Shown here one piece after another: positions 9,201 to 17,970 of a stretch of DNA of 31,489 nt. The number at the start of each line of letters is the position of its first letter. Position 1 is the stretch's first letter. Origin of the DNA: Elysia marginata (Eukaryota > Mollusca > Gastropoda > Plakobranchidae); assembly GCA_019649035.1 (NCBI GenBank), contig BMAT01001957.1, positions 1 to 31,489 on the forward strand. The letters are read 5' to 3'. Under the pieces are notes generated by a model that searched no databases, was not told where the DNA came from, and saw only the letters and a list, made by a program, of their open reading frames with translations. The position numbers and the translations under genes are program-made.

Positions 9201-12184
9201 ATAGATATGTTTAGAGTCCTCCACCGCCGAAGGCAGTCTCATGACTTTACATATTTATCCCAGCAGGCCTATACACACCAGAGCAATCTCAACTCATATT
9301 TCAGAGCATTACAGTAAGGCAGCCTGTTAGGCGCTTAAATACTAACATTTCACAAAGTTCAAGCACTGCCTTTAGCCAGGTGCCCTTTTTACATGTGGGT
9401 GGACTGGGGAAAGTTAGGATAAATTGCTTTGCCAAGGCAACTGCAACACGACATTGTGAAGGATAGAACCCGCGACCTCCAGATCTCAAGTCCGACACGC
9501 TGACCACTCTGCCATGCTGCCGCTATTGATATAACTAATACTGCTTTCTAATAATGCCCAAAAAATTTTGTAGAAAATGAAATTGAGAATCTTCATAATT
9601 ATACAAACGCTTTATCAAAGCCTTTCTTCAACTTCAAAAAATTTTTGAGTCCGTGTAATTGTTTTTCTATAATAATTATGTAAAAGGTATTTTTTCTCAA
9701 TATCAACGTTTCTAGGGGGAAAATGCGATTTCTTGGTCGCATTCAATAAAGCTAACCGTTCTTCTCTCTGAAAACAGAAGAAACAAAGTTAAAATAAATC
9801 TAAGTAATTTAATTTGCTGTTTTGGGATAAGTTTCATTGCTCTTCTGGTTTCAATGGCTGCCTTTGGTGTGATTTGGATCTTCCCGTTTAGTCAAGCAAA
9901 TCACTTAGAGAGGCTCAGCAAGGACCTTCGCCATGAAACTTCTTTTCTAAGAAGCTTAGTGATAACATGGTATAAACTATGTTTCTCTAAATGGCAAAAC
10001 GGTGAGTGCCGACGCTACTATAAGTGGAAGGTTCGAATCATAATAAAGGCGGACATTATGGGCATTTCCACTTAAAAGCCTACTTCTGTCCACTGCTAAT
10101 TTCATACCGTTAAAATCGTTTTAAGTAATTTCAAGTCATTTACCTGCTGTAGATTGGGACATACGTCCGTGTGGTATACGATGAAGCTCCAGGATGTAAC
10201 CGTCCACAGTTGTGACCCAGTGCTTCTCAAACGGGTAGCCTTTACTTGTGATTAGTCCATCCTTAGTTTATAAATAAACATTGGGTATTTGTGATGAAAG
10301 GGGCTTTAGAAGTGTGATTATAAACACACTAGTTTTGTATTATGACTAAGTGCGCATGTCTATCTTAGTAATTTTATTCTGTTAATAAGATATTAGAGAT
10401 GTTGAAAAAAGACAAATCTGATGCTCTTGTATGTAGAATGGTAAATCAAGAGATCGAAAATGCAGAGTAAAAAAAAACTGGTAAGAAATTACAACAAAGA
10501 AATGCGAAAAACTGCTGGATGGATGATTTTACCTATTTGAAATTATTTTGCTTCCATTTTTTTCTTTGAAAAAAAAAAGGTTTTTGCAATCTAAGATATC
10601 TTGAAAAACAGATTGAAGTTGTTTTTTTTAAAGATTTTTTATCGATGAATGACTTCGTAGTTGTTTGCAATAAATCTAGTCTTTCTTTGAACTCAGTGGC
10701 ATAGCAACTAAAATGCCTTTTATTTAATACGGTAAACTTGATGCAACATTTCCTTGGCTCGTTTTACTATTATTTTTTTTGCTTATATAAACTTGTTCGT
10801 TATTTCTTTATCATACTATATTAATGAATGCAGTAATCTGAGGTCCCTCGGGTATTTCGAGAAGCCAATGTAACAGCAGTGCAGCTGCCCAAGCTAAAAA
10901 TTGTAACTAAAGAAAAAACATTGAAAGTCAAACAAAAAAGCATGAGACAGAAGGACATGGACAGTTAGTTATGCAACTAAAGATAGAAGAGATAAAAAAC
11001 ACATAGATAAAGCGTGCAATCAGTCTTCTCTTAAAGTAACACTTAAAAGCAACTATTTATTTTTGGGGGTTTATGATGGTCTTAAAGCGCGCTTTACGCA
11101 AGCCTTGAGTTTGTGCGTACGCAAATATAATCTATTCAGACTAATTTACGAAAGAAAACCATGCTAAAAAAATCTAAGTACCTGATTAAAGAAAATAATT
11201 TCACATAAAACGAAAATGAATTATATCAAAGTGTCCCTGAAATGTTTCGTGACAAAAGGGCGATCCAACTTTTACTGACGTTAGTTAATTTTTTTTTTTA
11301 AACGAGAAAAGTCATTTGCATCTCAAAACTTCTAATTTTTGTTTGAAATGGAGAGTTATGGTAAATCGACTGTGTATTTCTTTAGATAATAAGTTAAATC
11401 TGAAACTAAAGTATTGTATGAGTTTTTATCATGTGAACGATATCATTCAATCAAACTTTTCTTGTTCATGTATCGCACAAATTTATATTTTTTTTTGTGT
11501 GTTGAGAAAGAAAGATTCACTTTAATGGGTTCTGTATATATTAATATATAGTAATGGCTCATATTTTTTTTTTTTGCGATTAAACCTAAAAAATCCAGTG
11601 TCGGAATTTTTAATCAACGTTTGTTAAGCATTCAAGATTATAAAAAGGACTTTTCTTTAATTCCGTGTTTGAAATCATAAGAATATCTTATACGTTTTCA
11701 ATGCAGAGGGACAATAGTATTAGCATTTTCAGGTTTGGGAAGTTTTTACGGTTCAACTCTGCCCGGGACAATTCAAGTGCATCATCTGCAGTGAAAACCA
11801 TAATTGTGAGAGATACTGTACTTTGATTACCCACGGCAGAACTGAATAAGAAAATATTAATGACAAATATAAACCATCTCGTGAAATTCCTAACTGTCAT
11901 TCAAATCATTTTAGACCTCTCATAAAAGCCCACAACGTTTTTGCTGTGAGCATTAAGTTCTCTCCATAAATTTTGTCTCCGTATAATAATGCTAGAGTAG
12001 ATGCTTGTCTGTTTTTGGTATCATATCTTACCGCTTCCATGTGGATCTCGTCTAGCTTTGTGGCGCCTTTCGACGACGAGGAAGATTTAGATTTAGATGA
12101 CCTGAACAGTTTTTTGAGCCATCCAAATTGCGCCGACACAGAGATCGTTTGGAGCAGCAGGCATAGAAGTATCACTTTCCACAT
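3151..12184 (-). CDS. Acid lipase A (lysosomal/gastric lipase family), 8 coding exons, 416 aa
   Basis: Spliced coding region join(12032..12184, 10144..10261, 8715..8913, 7623..7866, 6329..6484, 5661..5732, 4132..4200, 3151..3390), minus strand, 1251 nt including TAA. All junctions keep frame (phases 0,1,2,0,0,0,0) with GT/AG borders, except intron 4, which starts with GC. The product is an alpha/beta hydrolase of the acid lipase family (human LIPA and LIPF type, about 400 aa), which hydrolyses triacylglycerols and cholesteryl esters. Seen: signal peptide 1-18 ending VSA; K/S-rich linker 23-43; LQHG at 98-101 (oxyanion region); nucleophile elbow GFSQG at 186-190 (Ser188); Asp360 in NDALAD and His388 in YNH complete the triad; C264 and C272 match the family's conserved disulfide; sequons include NHT, NIT and NVT. 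Secreted or lysosomal location is inferred from the signal peptide and family. It is the downstream partner of a tandem pair. No disabling mutation is seen, so it appears intact. Confidence 0.93.
4132..4200 (-). CDS. Lipase A exon 7
   Basis: Residues 315-337. Acceptor TTCCTCAG, donor CAG|GTAAAG. Encodes [18 protein letters not shown] then WRYGQ, aligning with human LIPA [21 protein letters not shown] (in part). An unrelated plus-strand open frame overlaps it and is its antisense shadow. Confidence 0.91.
4382..4690. repeat. (CTT)n microsatellite in two blocks, lipase A intron 6
   Basis: CTT arrays at about 4382-4486 and 4541-4690, separated by about 55 bp of unique sequence. On the transcribed strand this is a purine (GAA)n tract. 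Confidence 0.95.
5661..5732 (-). CDS. Lipase A exon 6
   Basis: Residues 291-314. Acceptor ATTTGCAG, donor CAG|GTATCT. Encodes [18 protein letters not shown] then LMQWVQ, matching human LIPA [23 protein letters not shown]. Too short to stand out as an open frame; found by homology and by its exact length match to lipase B. Confidence 0.92.
6209..6273. repeat. (CT)n microsatellite, lipase A intron 5
   Basis: CT dinucleotide run with a few TAT interruptions. It is followed at about 6285-6305 by short GAT units just 3' of exon 5, where lipase B also has GAT units. Confidence 0.9.
6329..6484 (-). CDS. Lipase A exon 5: cap segment with disulfide cysteines
   Basis: Residues 239-290, phase 0 at both ends. 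Acceptor TTGTTCAG, donor AAG|GTGAAC. Encodes [13 protein letters not shown], then [22 protein letters not shown]. It aligns with the human LIPA lid/cap segment DLFGDKEFLP...ELCGN. C264 and C272 are the only cysteines of the mature protein and match the family disulfide pair. Confidence 0.92.
7203..7545 (+). mobile_element. SINE family 1 copy in lipase A intron 4
   Basis: tRNA-like head (GTGGTTAGCGCGTCGG; B box GGGTTCGATTCC), then a body with CCACCCACCTGTAAAATGGG and GGCCTGCTGGGAGAAATATG. The body is shared with the copies at 9190-9524 and 15050-15213. End limits are approximate. Confidence 0.8.
7623..7866 (-). CDS. Lipase A exon 4: nucleophile elbow GFSQG
   Basis: Residues 157-238. Acceptor TTTTTCAG at 7867-7868. 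Encodes [17 protein letters not shown], then [16 protein letters not shown] with catalytic Ser188, then [18 protein letters not shown]. The position before the Ser is Phe, where human LIPA and lipase B have His. The exon ends AAG|GCAAGT, a GC donor. The matching site in lipase B is AAG|GTGAGT. Confidence 0.94.
8539..8706 (+). mobile_element. tRNA-derived SINE in lipase A intron 3, with target-site duplication
   Basis: A 168-bp element with a tRNA-like head (GTGGCCTAGTAGTAAGAC; B box GTGGTTTGATCCCC) and an A-rich end. It is bounded by the 12-bp direct repeat GTGTATACCTGA at 8527-8538 and 8707-8718. The second repeat copy contains the exon 3 splice donor, so the insertion duplicated that donor. 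The element is antisense to the gene. Confidence 0.85.
8715..8913 (-). CDS. Lipase A exon 3: oxyanion LQHG segment
   Basis: Residues 91-157. Acceptor CTACCAG, donor TTCAG|GTATAC. Contains RPVALLQHG (oxyanion-hole region), [16 protein letters not shown], the sequon NHT and EFWDF, all family hallmarks. Positions 8707-8718, which cover the donor and the last four exon bases, are one side of a SINE target-site duplication (see SINE at 8539-8706). Confidence 0.94.
9190..9524 (-). mobile_element. SINE family 1 copy in lipase A intron 2
   Basis: Reads on the minus strand from GCGGCAGCATGGCAGAGTGG (A-box side), through B box GGGTTCTATCC and body CCACCCACATGTAAAAAGGG, to GGCCTGCTGGGATAAATATG. Same family as 7203-7545. 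It is in the same transcriptional sense as lipase A. Confidence 0.8.
10006..10119 (+). repeat. Dispersed repeat C, copy 1 (lipase A intron 2)
   Basis: About 114 bp containing GTGCCGACGCTACTATAAG, GGTTCGAATCATAATAAAGG and GGGCATTTCCACTTAAAAGC. Also found at 12347-12450 and 30175-30288, always on the plus strand. A B-box-like GGTTCGAAT suggests a tRNA-derived SINE fragment. Confidence 0.65.
10144..10261 (-). CDS. Lipase A exon 2: start of mature lipase domain
   Basis: Residues 52-91 (last codon split). Acceptor CTAAG, donor CAG|GTAAAT. Encodes [18 protein letters not shown] then [15 protein letters not shown], the typical entry segment of acid lipases (human: [32 protein letters not shown] in overlapping pieces). 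It joins exon 1 in phase 0 and exon 3 in phase 1. Confidence 0.93.
10262..12031 (-). other. Lipase A intron 1
   Basis: GTAAGA...CTAAG borders. Apart from the decayed hairpin repeat at about 11758-11830, nothing recognisable: AT-rich, with no exon-like open frame sharing homology with lipase B. Confidence 0.7.
11758..11830. repeat. Hairpin repeat, decayed copy
   Basis: Shares GCCCGGGACAA, AAG-GCATC, and TGAGAGATACTG-ACTT with the hairpin at 17067-17129, but its outer arms no longer pair well. Lies in lipase A intron 1. Confidence 0.45.
12032..12184 (-). CDS. Lipase A exon 1: signal peptide and linker
   Basis: Residues 1-51, starting at ATG 12184-12182. The hydrophobic core [14 protein letters not shown] is followed by QFGW, giving a likely cleavage after Ala18. 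A Lys/Ser-rich linker ([12 protein letters not shown]) comes next, then DEIHMEA, which aligns with the start of the mature family domain. The exon ends at donor GCG|GTAAGA in phase 0. This start is chosen because the identical place in lipase B also starts a signal peptide of the same length; upstream in-frame methionines lack that conservation. One base before the ATG is an AG, so the 5' UTR may be split here. Confidence 0.9.
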
Positions 12185-12346
12185 CCTGAAGTTACAAAGG
12201 TATGTTGGAATGCAAAGCTTCATACGTTTACAAATATTATTGTTTTCAATAATAAAATTACTTTCGGTGATTGCAAAAATTGGTCGCTGTACTTGGTTTT
12301 GATGAACAATTAATAAGACCCTAGGCAAAGAAATAAATAAAAGGGG

Positions 12347-12450
12347 GTGCCGAAGCTACTATGCGACGAATGATCGATCAAACTAATAGCAGACATATCG
12401 GGCATTTCCACTTAAAGCCTACTTAAAGTCCACTGTTTCATACCTTTTTA
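12347..12450 (+). repeat. Dispersed repeat C, copy 2 (upstream of lipase A exon 1)
   Basis: About 104 bp with GTGCCGAAGCTACTATGCG, GGGCATTTCCACTTAAAGCC and TTTCATACC, aligned to copy 1 with small gaps. Lies in the proposed 5' UTR intron. Confidence 0.6.
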
Positions 12451-13172
12451 TCTTTTAAACACCTGGGCAAATGAGCAGTTTGTTGTAACATTTATTCATG
12501 CGGTCACATACTTTTCCTCTTACTTTAAACTTTGTTCTTTCAAGAACTTATGTCACTTTGTTTCATTACAGTTATTAACTGAATGAATACTGTCGGCTGC
12601 GATTCCTTAACTACACTGATGAGGCCAATGATTACTGGTGGTGGTGGTCACAAGTTGAACTTTCTATTTGAGAGGGGTTTAGCCTTGGAACCGTCAGATA
12701 ATCAAGTTTACAAGTGTTTCTTAACTTTTAAAATAGAGTATAACATAGTTAACAATTAATTTTATTTTAATGCTAATCCACATGTAGTACATTCTATATC
12801 AAGCAGTCACTTTCCAAATAACAACAAAATCTGTTTAAATTTCTCGTTTCTTGCATAATTATTGATTATGTTGTTCGGCTGATCAACTAATATGATTCAT
12901 TAGTAACTGAATCTATTGATACTCAAAGATAATACGGTGGCGGAAGTCTTTAAAAAACCCCATTTCACACAAAATAGTGGTTAAAATAGTAAGTTAATTG
13001 TTTTCTGTCTAACAATATAAGCACAATGAGCTAAAAAGCGCACAGAAAATTTCTCCATTTAAGCTACTTATACTACTACCGAGTACTAGCATAAATACTA
13101 CCATCACCTACTATAATTACAACAGTACTGCTAAACTTATAATACTGCTAGTACTACAATAATACCAACTGT

Positions 13173-13198
13173 TACTACTACTACTACTACTACTACTG

Positions 13199-13248
<50 letters not shown>

Positions 13249-13338
13249 GCTCTTACTAGGTCCCACTACTACTACTCCTACTACTACTACCACAACTAGT
13301 ATATACTATTACTACCACCACCACCACCAACACTACTA

Positions 13339-13373
<35 letters not shown>

Positions 13374-13378
13374 ACTAT

Positions 13379-13438
<60 letters not shown>
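13173..13438. repeat. (ACT)n microsatellite upstream of lipase A exon 1
   Basis: ACT units with CCA and GCT interruptions, within the proposed 5' UTR intron of lipase A. Same unit and same relative place as the array at 30930-31489 upstream of lipase B exon 1. Confidence 0.95.
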
Positions 13439-13561
13439 AAAACCAAAATCAATTAAAAATACCTTGGCAATTTTAATTCCTCATAACAATAAAAACGTTT
13501 TCTATTTTTCAGCAATTTTAAATGACACCTGTTAAAAGAAAATAAACAAAGCCTCACTTAC

Positions 13562-13618
13562 ATGATGGCAATGGCACTAGAGGAGTTTTTGACTTCCTTG
13601 TGTCTTCTGGATGGAAGT
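13562..13618 (-). other. Predicted non-coding first exon (5' UTR) of lipase A
   Basis: A strong donor AT|GTAAGTGAG sits at 13561-13560 (minus strand), and a TATA box lies about 33 nt before a pyrimidine-flanked A at 13618. Spliced to the acceptor TTCAG just before the exon 1 ATG (12187-12186), it would give a leader of about 58 nt without an ATG. This is inferred from signals only; no transcript evidence is available. Confidence 0.45.
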
Positions 13619-13641
13619 GCAGACAGATCGGAAACGTATCA

Positions 13642-13651
13642 CCTTTTTATA
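13642..13651 (-). promoter_or_regulatory. Putative TATA box of lipase A
   Basis: TATAAAAAGG on the minus strand. It is followed about 33 nt downstream by GCACTTCC (initiator-like), with an ATTGG (inverted CCAAT) directly upstream at about 13655-13659. Placed 1.46 kb before the first coding exon, next to a good splice donor. A plausible core promoter, unproven. Confidence 0.45.
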
Positions 13652-15049
13652 AAACCAATGCACTACCGCCTTGCCACATAGCGTTAAAACAATCAGCACA
13701 ACAGTATCTATATTAATTTTTTTGGTCTTTACTTTATCTAGAACATATCTTTCCATAACCTACTGAACTTAATTGCGAATGCGTCACTCATAGGCACAAA
13801 ATATGCGGTTTCTAGATTCAGAAATTAAAATGAATTGAGAGTACGTTTTGTACTCGTACATTTCTTATTTTGTTGTTGTTGTTGATGATGATGATGTTGG
13901 TGTTGATGTTCTTGTTGTTTTCTCACAAATGTATTTCCTAATGAGTGTCCTGGTGGCTTAGGCCCAACTTTGGCATTCCAATCTTCTTTAAGAAGAAAAT
14001 CTACTCGTTTTTCGGCGAAAATGAGTTATGACATGGTCTTGTAGAGTCAATCATTGTGCACATTTCTATCTTGGTATAGTAACGATAGCTTTATTTTTAT
14101 AACGGTTGTTAAGTCAGATTTTTAAAGGATATCTACCCAAACATTTACTCAAGTGCTAGATCTATAATAAAAAGACAGCATATCCCCAAATGAAAGGATG
14201 TCCTTTCTTTTTTTTAATGATAAGACTGAAATTTACATTTTAATAAACGAGACATATACCGTATCCTGGATTTTTAAATAGAAAAGTTGTGGAAATTCTT
14301 TTTTTTTCTTCTACAGCAAGGAATGACGTCGCCATGACTTAAATTTTTTGTTTGAAAGAATGTCACTGGTTATGAAAATGCCTCTTCCTTTCTTTTTTTC
14401 TGTTATGAAGGGAAGATGCATGCCACACGAGGTCAAAGTTTAAAAGATGTAGTAGACTTTGTGAGGTGCAAGACAATTTCACAAACCCGCACTCCTTTGT
14501 GGCTTTTTTATCATTTGGTGAAACAAAATAACGCTATTTCAACCTTGAAAGGTCTTTATGCAGTTTTTTATTTAGTACCAAATGGTATTGCTATTTGTAT
14601 TCTTCTACCTCATAATCCTTCTACGTGCACTCTAATTATTTGTGGCACTGGATCTGCCGAGCTATAAGAAAAAAATGATGAAATTTGAATGGCAGCGTAG
14701 GGTGGAACTCAGCCCAATGCCGGAAACGACAGATGTGAGACTTCACTGCATTTAACTTTTAAAAAATATATTTCAGAATGTCACACATGAGATCTGTTTA
14801 TAAATAGCATTGCCTGGCGAACCAGAGCCTGTGTTCACGGATCAGGAGCTGCGTACCATACAGCTGTAGGAAACTGAAGGTGTCTTTGACCAACCGAATT
14901 TTATTTTTTATCTTTTTTTCGCGTCACAAAATTATTTTTGGCTTGGCCTAGGACGACGTGGGCAGGTTATAACGTGTGTAATACGCAGCTGCAAGAACCA
15001 ACACGTGTTTCTCTAAAAATGTGTCATCTACGCGAGGAAGAGAGGTACT
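13652..15049. other. Spacer upstream of the proposed lipase A promoter
   Basis: No gene seen. An 83-codon frame at 14416-14667 has no recognisable motif and no splice or paralogue support. Confidence 0.5.
13864..13915. repeat. Short GTT/GAT simple repeat
   Basis: GTTGTTGTTGTTGATGATG followed by ATGTTGGTGTTGATG, upstream of the proposed lipase A promoter. Confidence 0.8.
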
Positions 15050-15213
15050 AATCTTTCGGCATTCCAGAGCATTATCCATAATTTTCCTCAGTCCACTCAC
15101 CTGTGAAATGGGTACCTGGCTATAGGCAGGGCTTGAGCTCTGAAATATGAGTTGAATTTGCTTTGGTGTGATTCGGCCTGGTGGGGGAAATATGTCAAGT
15201 CTTGAGACGTCTT
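15050..15213 (+). mobile_element. SINE family 1 copy, truncated, in spacer
   Basis: Body only: CCACTCACCTGTGAAATGGG, GGCTATAGGCAGGGCTTGAG and GGCCTGGTGGGGGAAATATG. The tRNA-like head is missing, and about 50 bp of the body is deleted compared with the copy at 9190-9524. Confidence 0.7.
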
Positions 15214-15456
15214 AAACACACTCTCAATGGATTGCTTTCATTTTCGTCCGTCAAGCAAAATGTTCGGTTTATGAGGATGTCGATCATTACTGTTGCAGAA
15301 TTATTATAAAAACTGATATGTCTTTTACAGCTTTTAAAAGATTTTAAAATATGTGCACGTAAAACTTTAATGAATTTGTTGCACAATGGTTATTTTTTTA
15401 GAATTTATGAGGCAAGGAGAAAATTTTCTATATTGATGCGTTTTTTGCCCTTAGCT

Positions 15457-16213
15457 CAATGAACTTGACCTATATCTCCAAAATATCACGTGGGTCTTAG
15501 GGTCAGCGGGGGTTTCCATTCAATAATCTCTTCCGGATTCCCGACATTCCATGTTTAATTTTATGTTTCGCGAGTGCCGATAGGTCTAGAAAAGTAGCAG
15601 CATTTCATTGGTTGGTATAAATAGTAATTGCGAACTTCATATGGGGTGCTGCTTGGGTTAGATACTATGTAAATAATGTCACTTGAATTTCGTTGCCTCT
15701 TGGGGCTAGGCTGAAGATTTTGTATTCGGGCTCGTATACATATCTATATCTAGTCTTTTTGCATGTGAAAGAAATACTTAAATTAGTTATATCTTTCACG
15801 GCTGAAAAGCACACAGGAAGTAATTATTTTGGGATGACAAATTTGAGTGACAACGTTTCTGTCATTCTGCTCTAGATCTAGATCTACCGAATGATGTACG
15901 AAAGCCAGTCAACACCGATACACCCAGTCTCATTCCCAAGGCAAGATTGGAGAAGGGATCTTGGCCTAAAAAGTATCAAGAAAAGTGGGGATTTCATAAA
16001 ATGCTATGGAAAGCTGATCAAGGTTCGAGTCCAAGGATAGAAACTTGGTTGGTGTCTTTTTTTGAATCATCTAGATCTAGTCTAACTAAGGCTGATAAAA
16101 GTGACCCTAAACATCATCCCAAACAGTACCCCAAATAAAATCCGCCACAAGGCGGTTTGTTGACCCCAATAGTCACGTGACTATTTCCGGGTAGTGATAG
16201 GTCAGATTCATTG
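15457..16213 (+). mobile_element. TIR element copy 2 (757 bp)
   Basis: Second copy of the element at 1637-2338, same orientation, about 80-85% alike by eye. Left end CAATGAACTTGACCTAT, right end AGGTCAGATTCATTG inverted. It keeps about 40 bp in the middle (about 15697-15745) that copy 1 lacks. Copy 2 has the longer intact internal frame. It lies in the spacer between the lipase genes. Confidence 0.75.
15872..16138 (+). CDS. Open frame inside TIR element copy 2 (hypothetical, possibly captured exon)
   Basis: An 89-codon open stretch ending TAA. It includes ARLEKGSWPKKYQEKWGFHK and, further on, SSPRIETWL and SLTKADKSDP. It begins directly after a splice-acceptor-like stretch (pyrimidine-rich, ending CTCTAG at 15870-15875). 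The same frame occurs in copy 1 with mostly conserved residues (KWGFHKML, GSSPR, ETWLV), but is broken by one base there. I do not recognise the protein. It may be a fragment of a host gene carried by the element, or a chance frame. Confidence 0.3.
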   Translation, partial: LDLDLPNDVRKPVNTDTPSLIPKARLEKGSWPKKYQEKWGFHKMLWKADQGSSPRIETWLVSFFESSRSSLTKADKSDPKHHPKQYPK

Positions 16214-16669
16214 TATTATGATGACTAAGAGATCGAAAAGAAATTATTTTTTTATTTGTGTTAATGACATCAGAATAACTGTTTATTATCAACCATGCCA
16301 GAATAACCTGCCTTGGGTCGAAATAGTGAAGAGTTTTTGCATAAATTTGAACTGACGTAGATTTTTTGTAAAAATTGAAAATGCTAAAAAACAATGTGCA
16401 TATTCTAAATAGACATTAGGAAAACTCAATGAGGGCAACCGAAATGGCAAAATTTACCTATATTTCTACCGAATGCTCATACAGACAAAAAAATAACGTA
16501 GTCTTCAACGAACTTCAATGCACAATGGTTATGGCTAAAATCTACGTCACAACTAGAAGACAATTAATCTCCTCCGCCTTCTTCTTGCGCACTCCTTTGT
16601 GTGGCTCGATAGGAGAAAAAAACATTACGCGTCCTAAATGAAACGATATTAAAACAAATTTTCATACAT

Positions 16670-16706
16670 AATTCCGCACTATCAGGTAGATTTAGGTCAG
16701 AATCAT
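16670..16706. repeat. Possible isolated end of the same TIR element
   Basis: CCGCACTATCAGGTAGAT followed by AGGTCAGAATCATTG resembles the right ends of the two TIR elements (AGGTCAGATTCATTG). No matching left end was found nearby. Confidence 0.3.
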
Positions 16707-17066
16707 TGGTAGTTATAACGGAAAATTTGCAATAACAAAAATCATTTTCAGACGAGACTTAAATAATTATCTATGGTATATACCTAACAGTTTAAAGGTC
16801 ATATTATTGTTATATAATTTCTCGAGAAGAAAATACGACGGAGGTTTTCTTTAATCCAAGGCAAAGTTACTGTCAGCTTATCAGTCCGCTTCTAATTTTT
16901 TAATGAAATAACGAGAAGCCTTAATCGTTTCAACAAATTCTTTTAAAAAATATAGGTGGTTTAAATAGTAGCTTTTTTCAGAATCGTGAATATTTTAGAA
17001 ATACTTTTCCACCTCCACATTATGTGCAGCGGCTAACACTGTTTCCTGTAACGTTCTGGCTGCCCG

Positions 17067-17129
17067 GGACAAACCAAGTAAAGCATCTACGGTGTAAGCC
17101 ATATGAGAGATACTGCACTTGGTTTGTCC
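17067..17129. repeat. 63-nt hairpin repeat, copy 1
   Basis: Perfect 13-bp terminal inverted repeat GGACAAACCAAGT / ACTTGGTTTGTCC, with the pairing continuing imperfectly inward (AAGCATCT against AGATACTGC) and a loop of about 20 nt. A decayed relative lies at 11758-11830. Probably a small fold-back element; a small-RNA precursor is possible but unsupported. Confidence 0.6.
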
Positions 17130-17964
17130 ACCGTGACAGTTGAAGAAGATTTCCACCTCATTCAACAATCAGTTATGTGTTTCACTGTTTTAACTACGCG
17201 AAACCTGAATTAGGAAGCGTCTAGATAAAAATAAAGAACAACAAACACCGTGGCGTAAACTTAATAAAATGAACAAATAGATTTAAGGGGGTTGCCACGT
17301 TTTAAAAACTTTACTTGGGTCTGGCATTGATAATTTTAGCCCATGCAAATAACTGTAAGGAAATTGGATTTAAAAGAAAAAAAACTTTTTTGCACCCATG
17401 CCTTTTAGGGTAATCAATGAAAACTTGAGTGACTCGATTAGTTGTCATACATGTTAGCCCTAAATAAGTTTCGTTTTTGGGAAAGTGGTGCTAATATTGT
17501 TTTAAAACTTTGTTACAGTAAGCATGCACAAACTCTTTCTCTCAAAAAAGATGAAACAGATTTTTGTGACAGACGTGGCCGCAGGAATAACCTTTTTGCT
17601 CTAAATAAAATAAGTAACAAAGTAATATTGTTAGCAACAATATTATTATAAAAAAATGCTTTATCAACTTAAGAATTAATTAAACAAAGACAAGATTTTT
17701 TTAGTTTATTCAAGCCCTGTTTTATTTCACACAAAAAAGATGAGCTATTTTTCCTGGTACTCCATTTTTTTTTCAAAGATTATTTTTTTTTAAGTTTTCT
17801 TACGCTTTTTAGGCCAGTATGTGTTTTTTACTTTAAAGTATTTATCATGTGAATTTTTTACACTCTTGAGACCATTATAGGTGATGAGATAAATTCTACA
17901 TTAAATACCAAACTCTTGGCATAGTTAGTAAATCGGATGTCACATTTTCGACGAAAATTTGCTT

Positions 17965-17970
17965 TTTATT
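17965..17970 (-). terminator. Candidate poly(A) signal of lipase B
   Basis: AATAAA on the minus strand about 370 nt after the TGA; the first such hexamer found downstream. No other support. Confidence 0.25.

Noticed and set aside
9854..10075. 73-codon plus-strand frame as a gene
   Set aside because: Partly made of dispersed repeat C and without recognisable motifs or splice signals.
11688..11900. 70-codon minus-strand frame as an extra lipase A exon
   Set aside because: No similarity to acid lipases and no counterpart in lipase B. Exon 1 joins exon 2 in phase without it.
13173..13438. CRISPR-like or satellite array
   Set aside because: Pure trinucleotide repeat without spacers; ordinary microsatellite in an animal genome.
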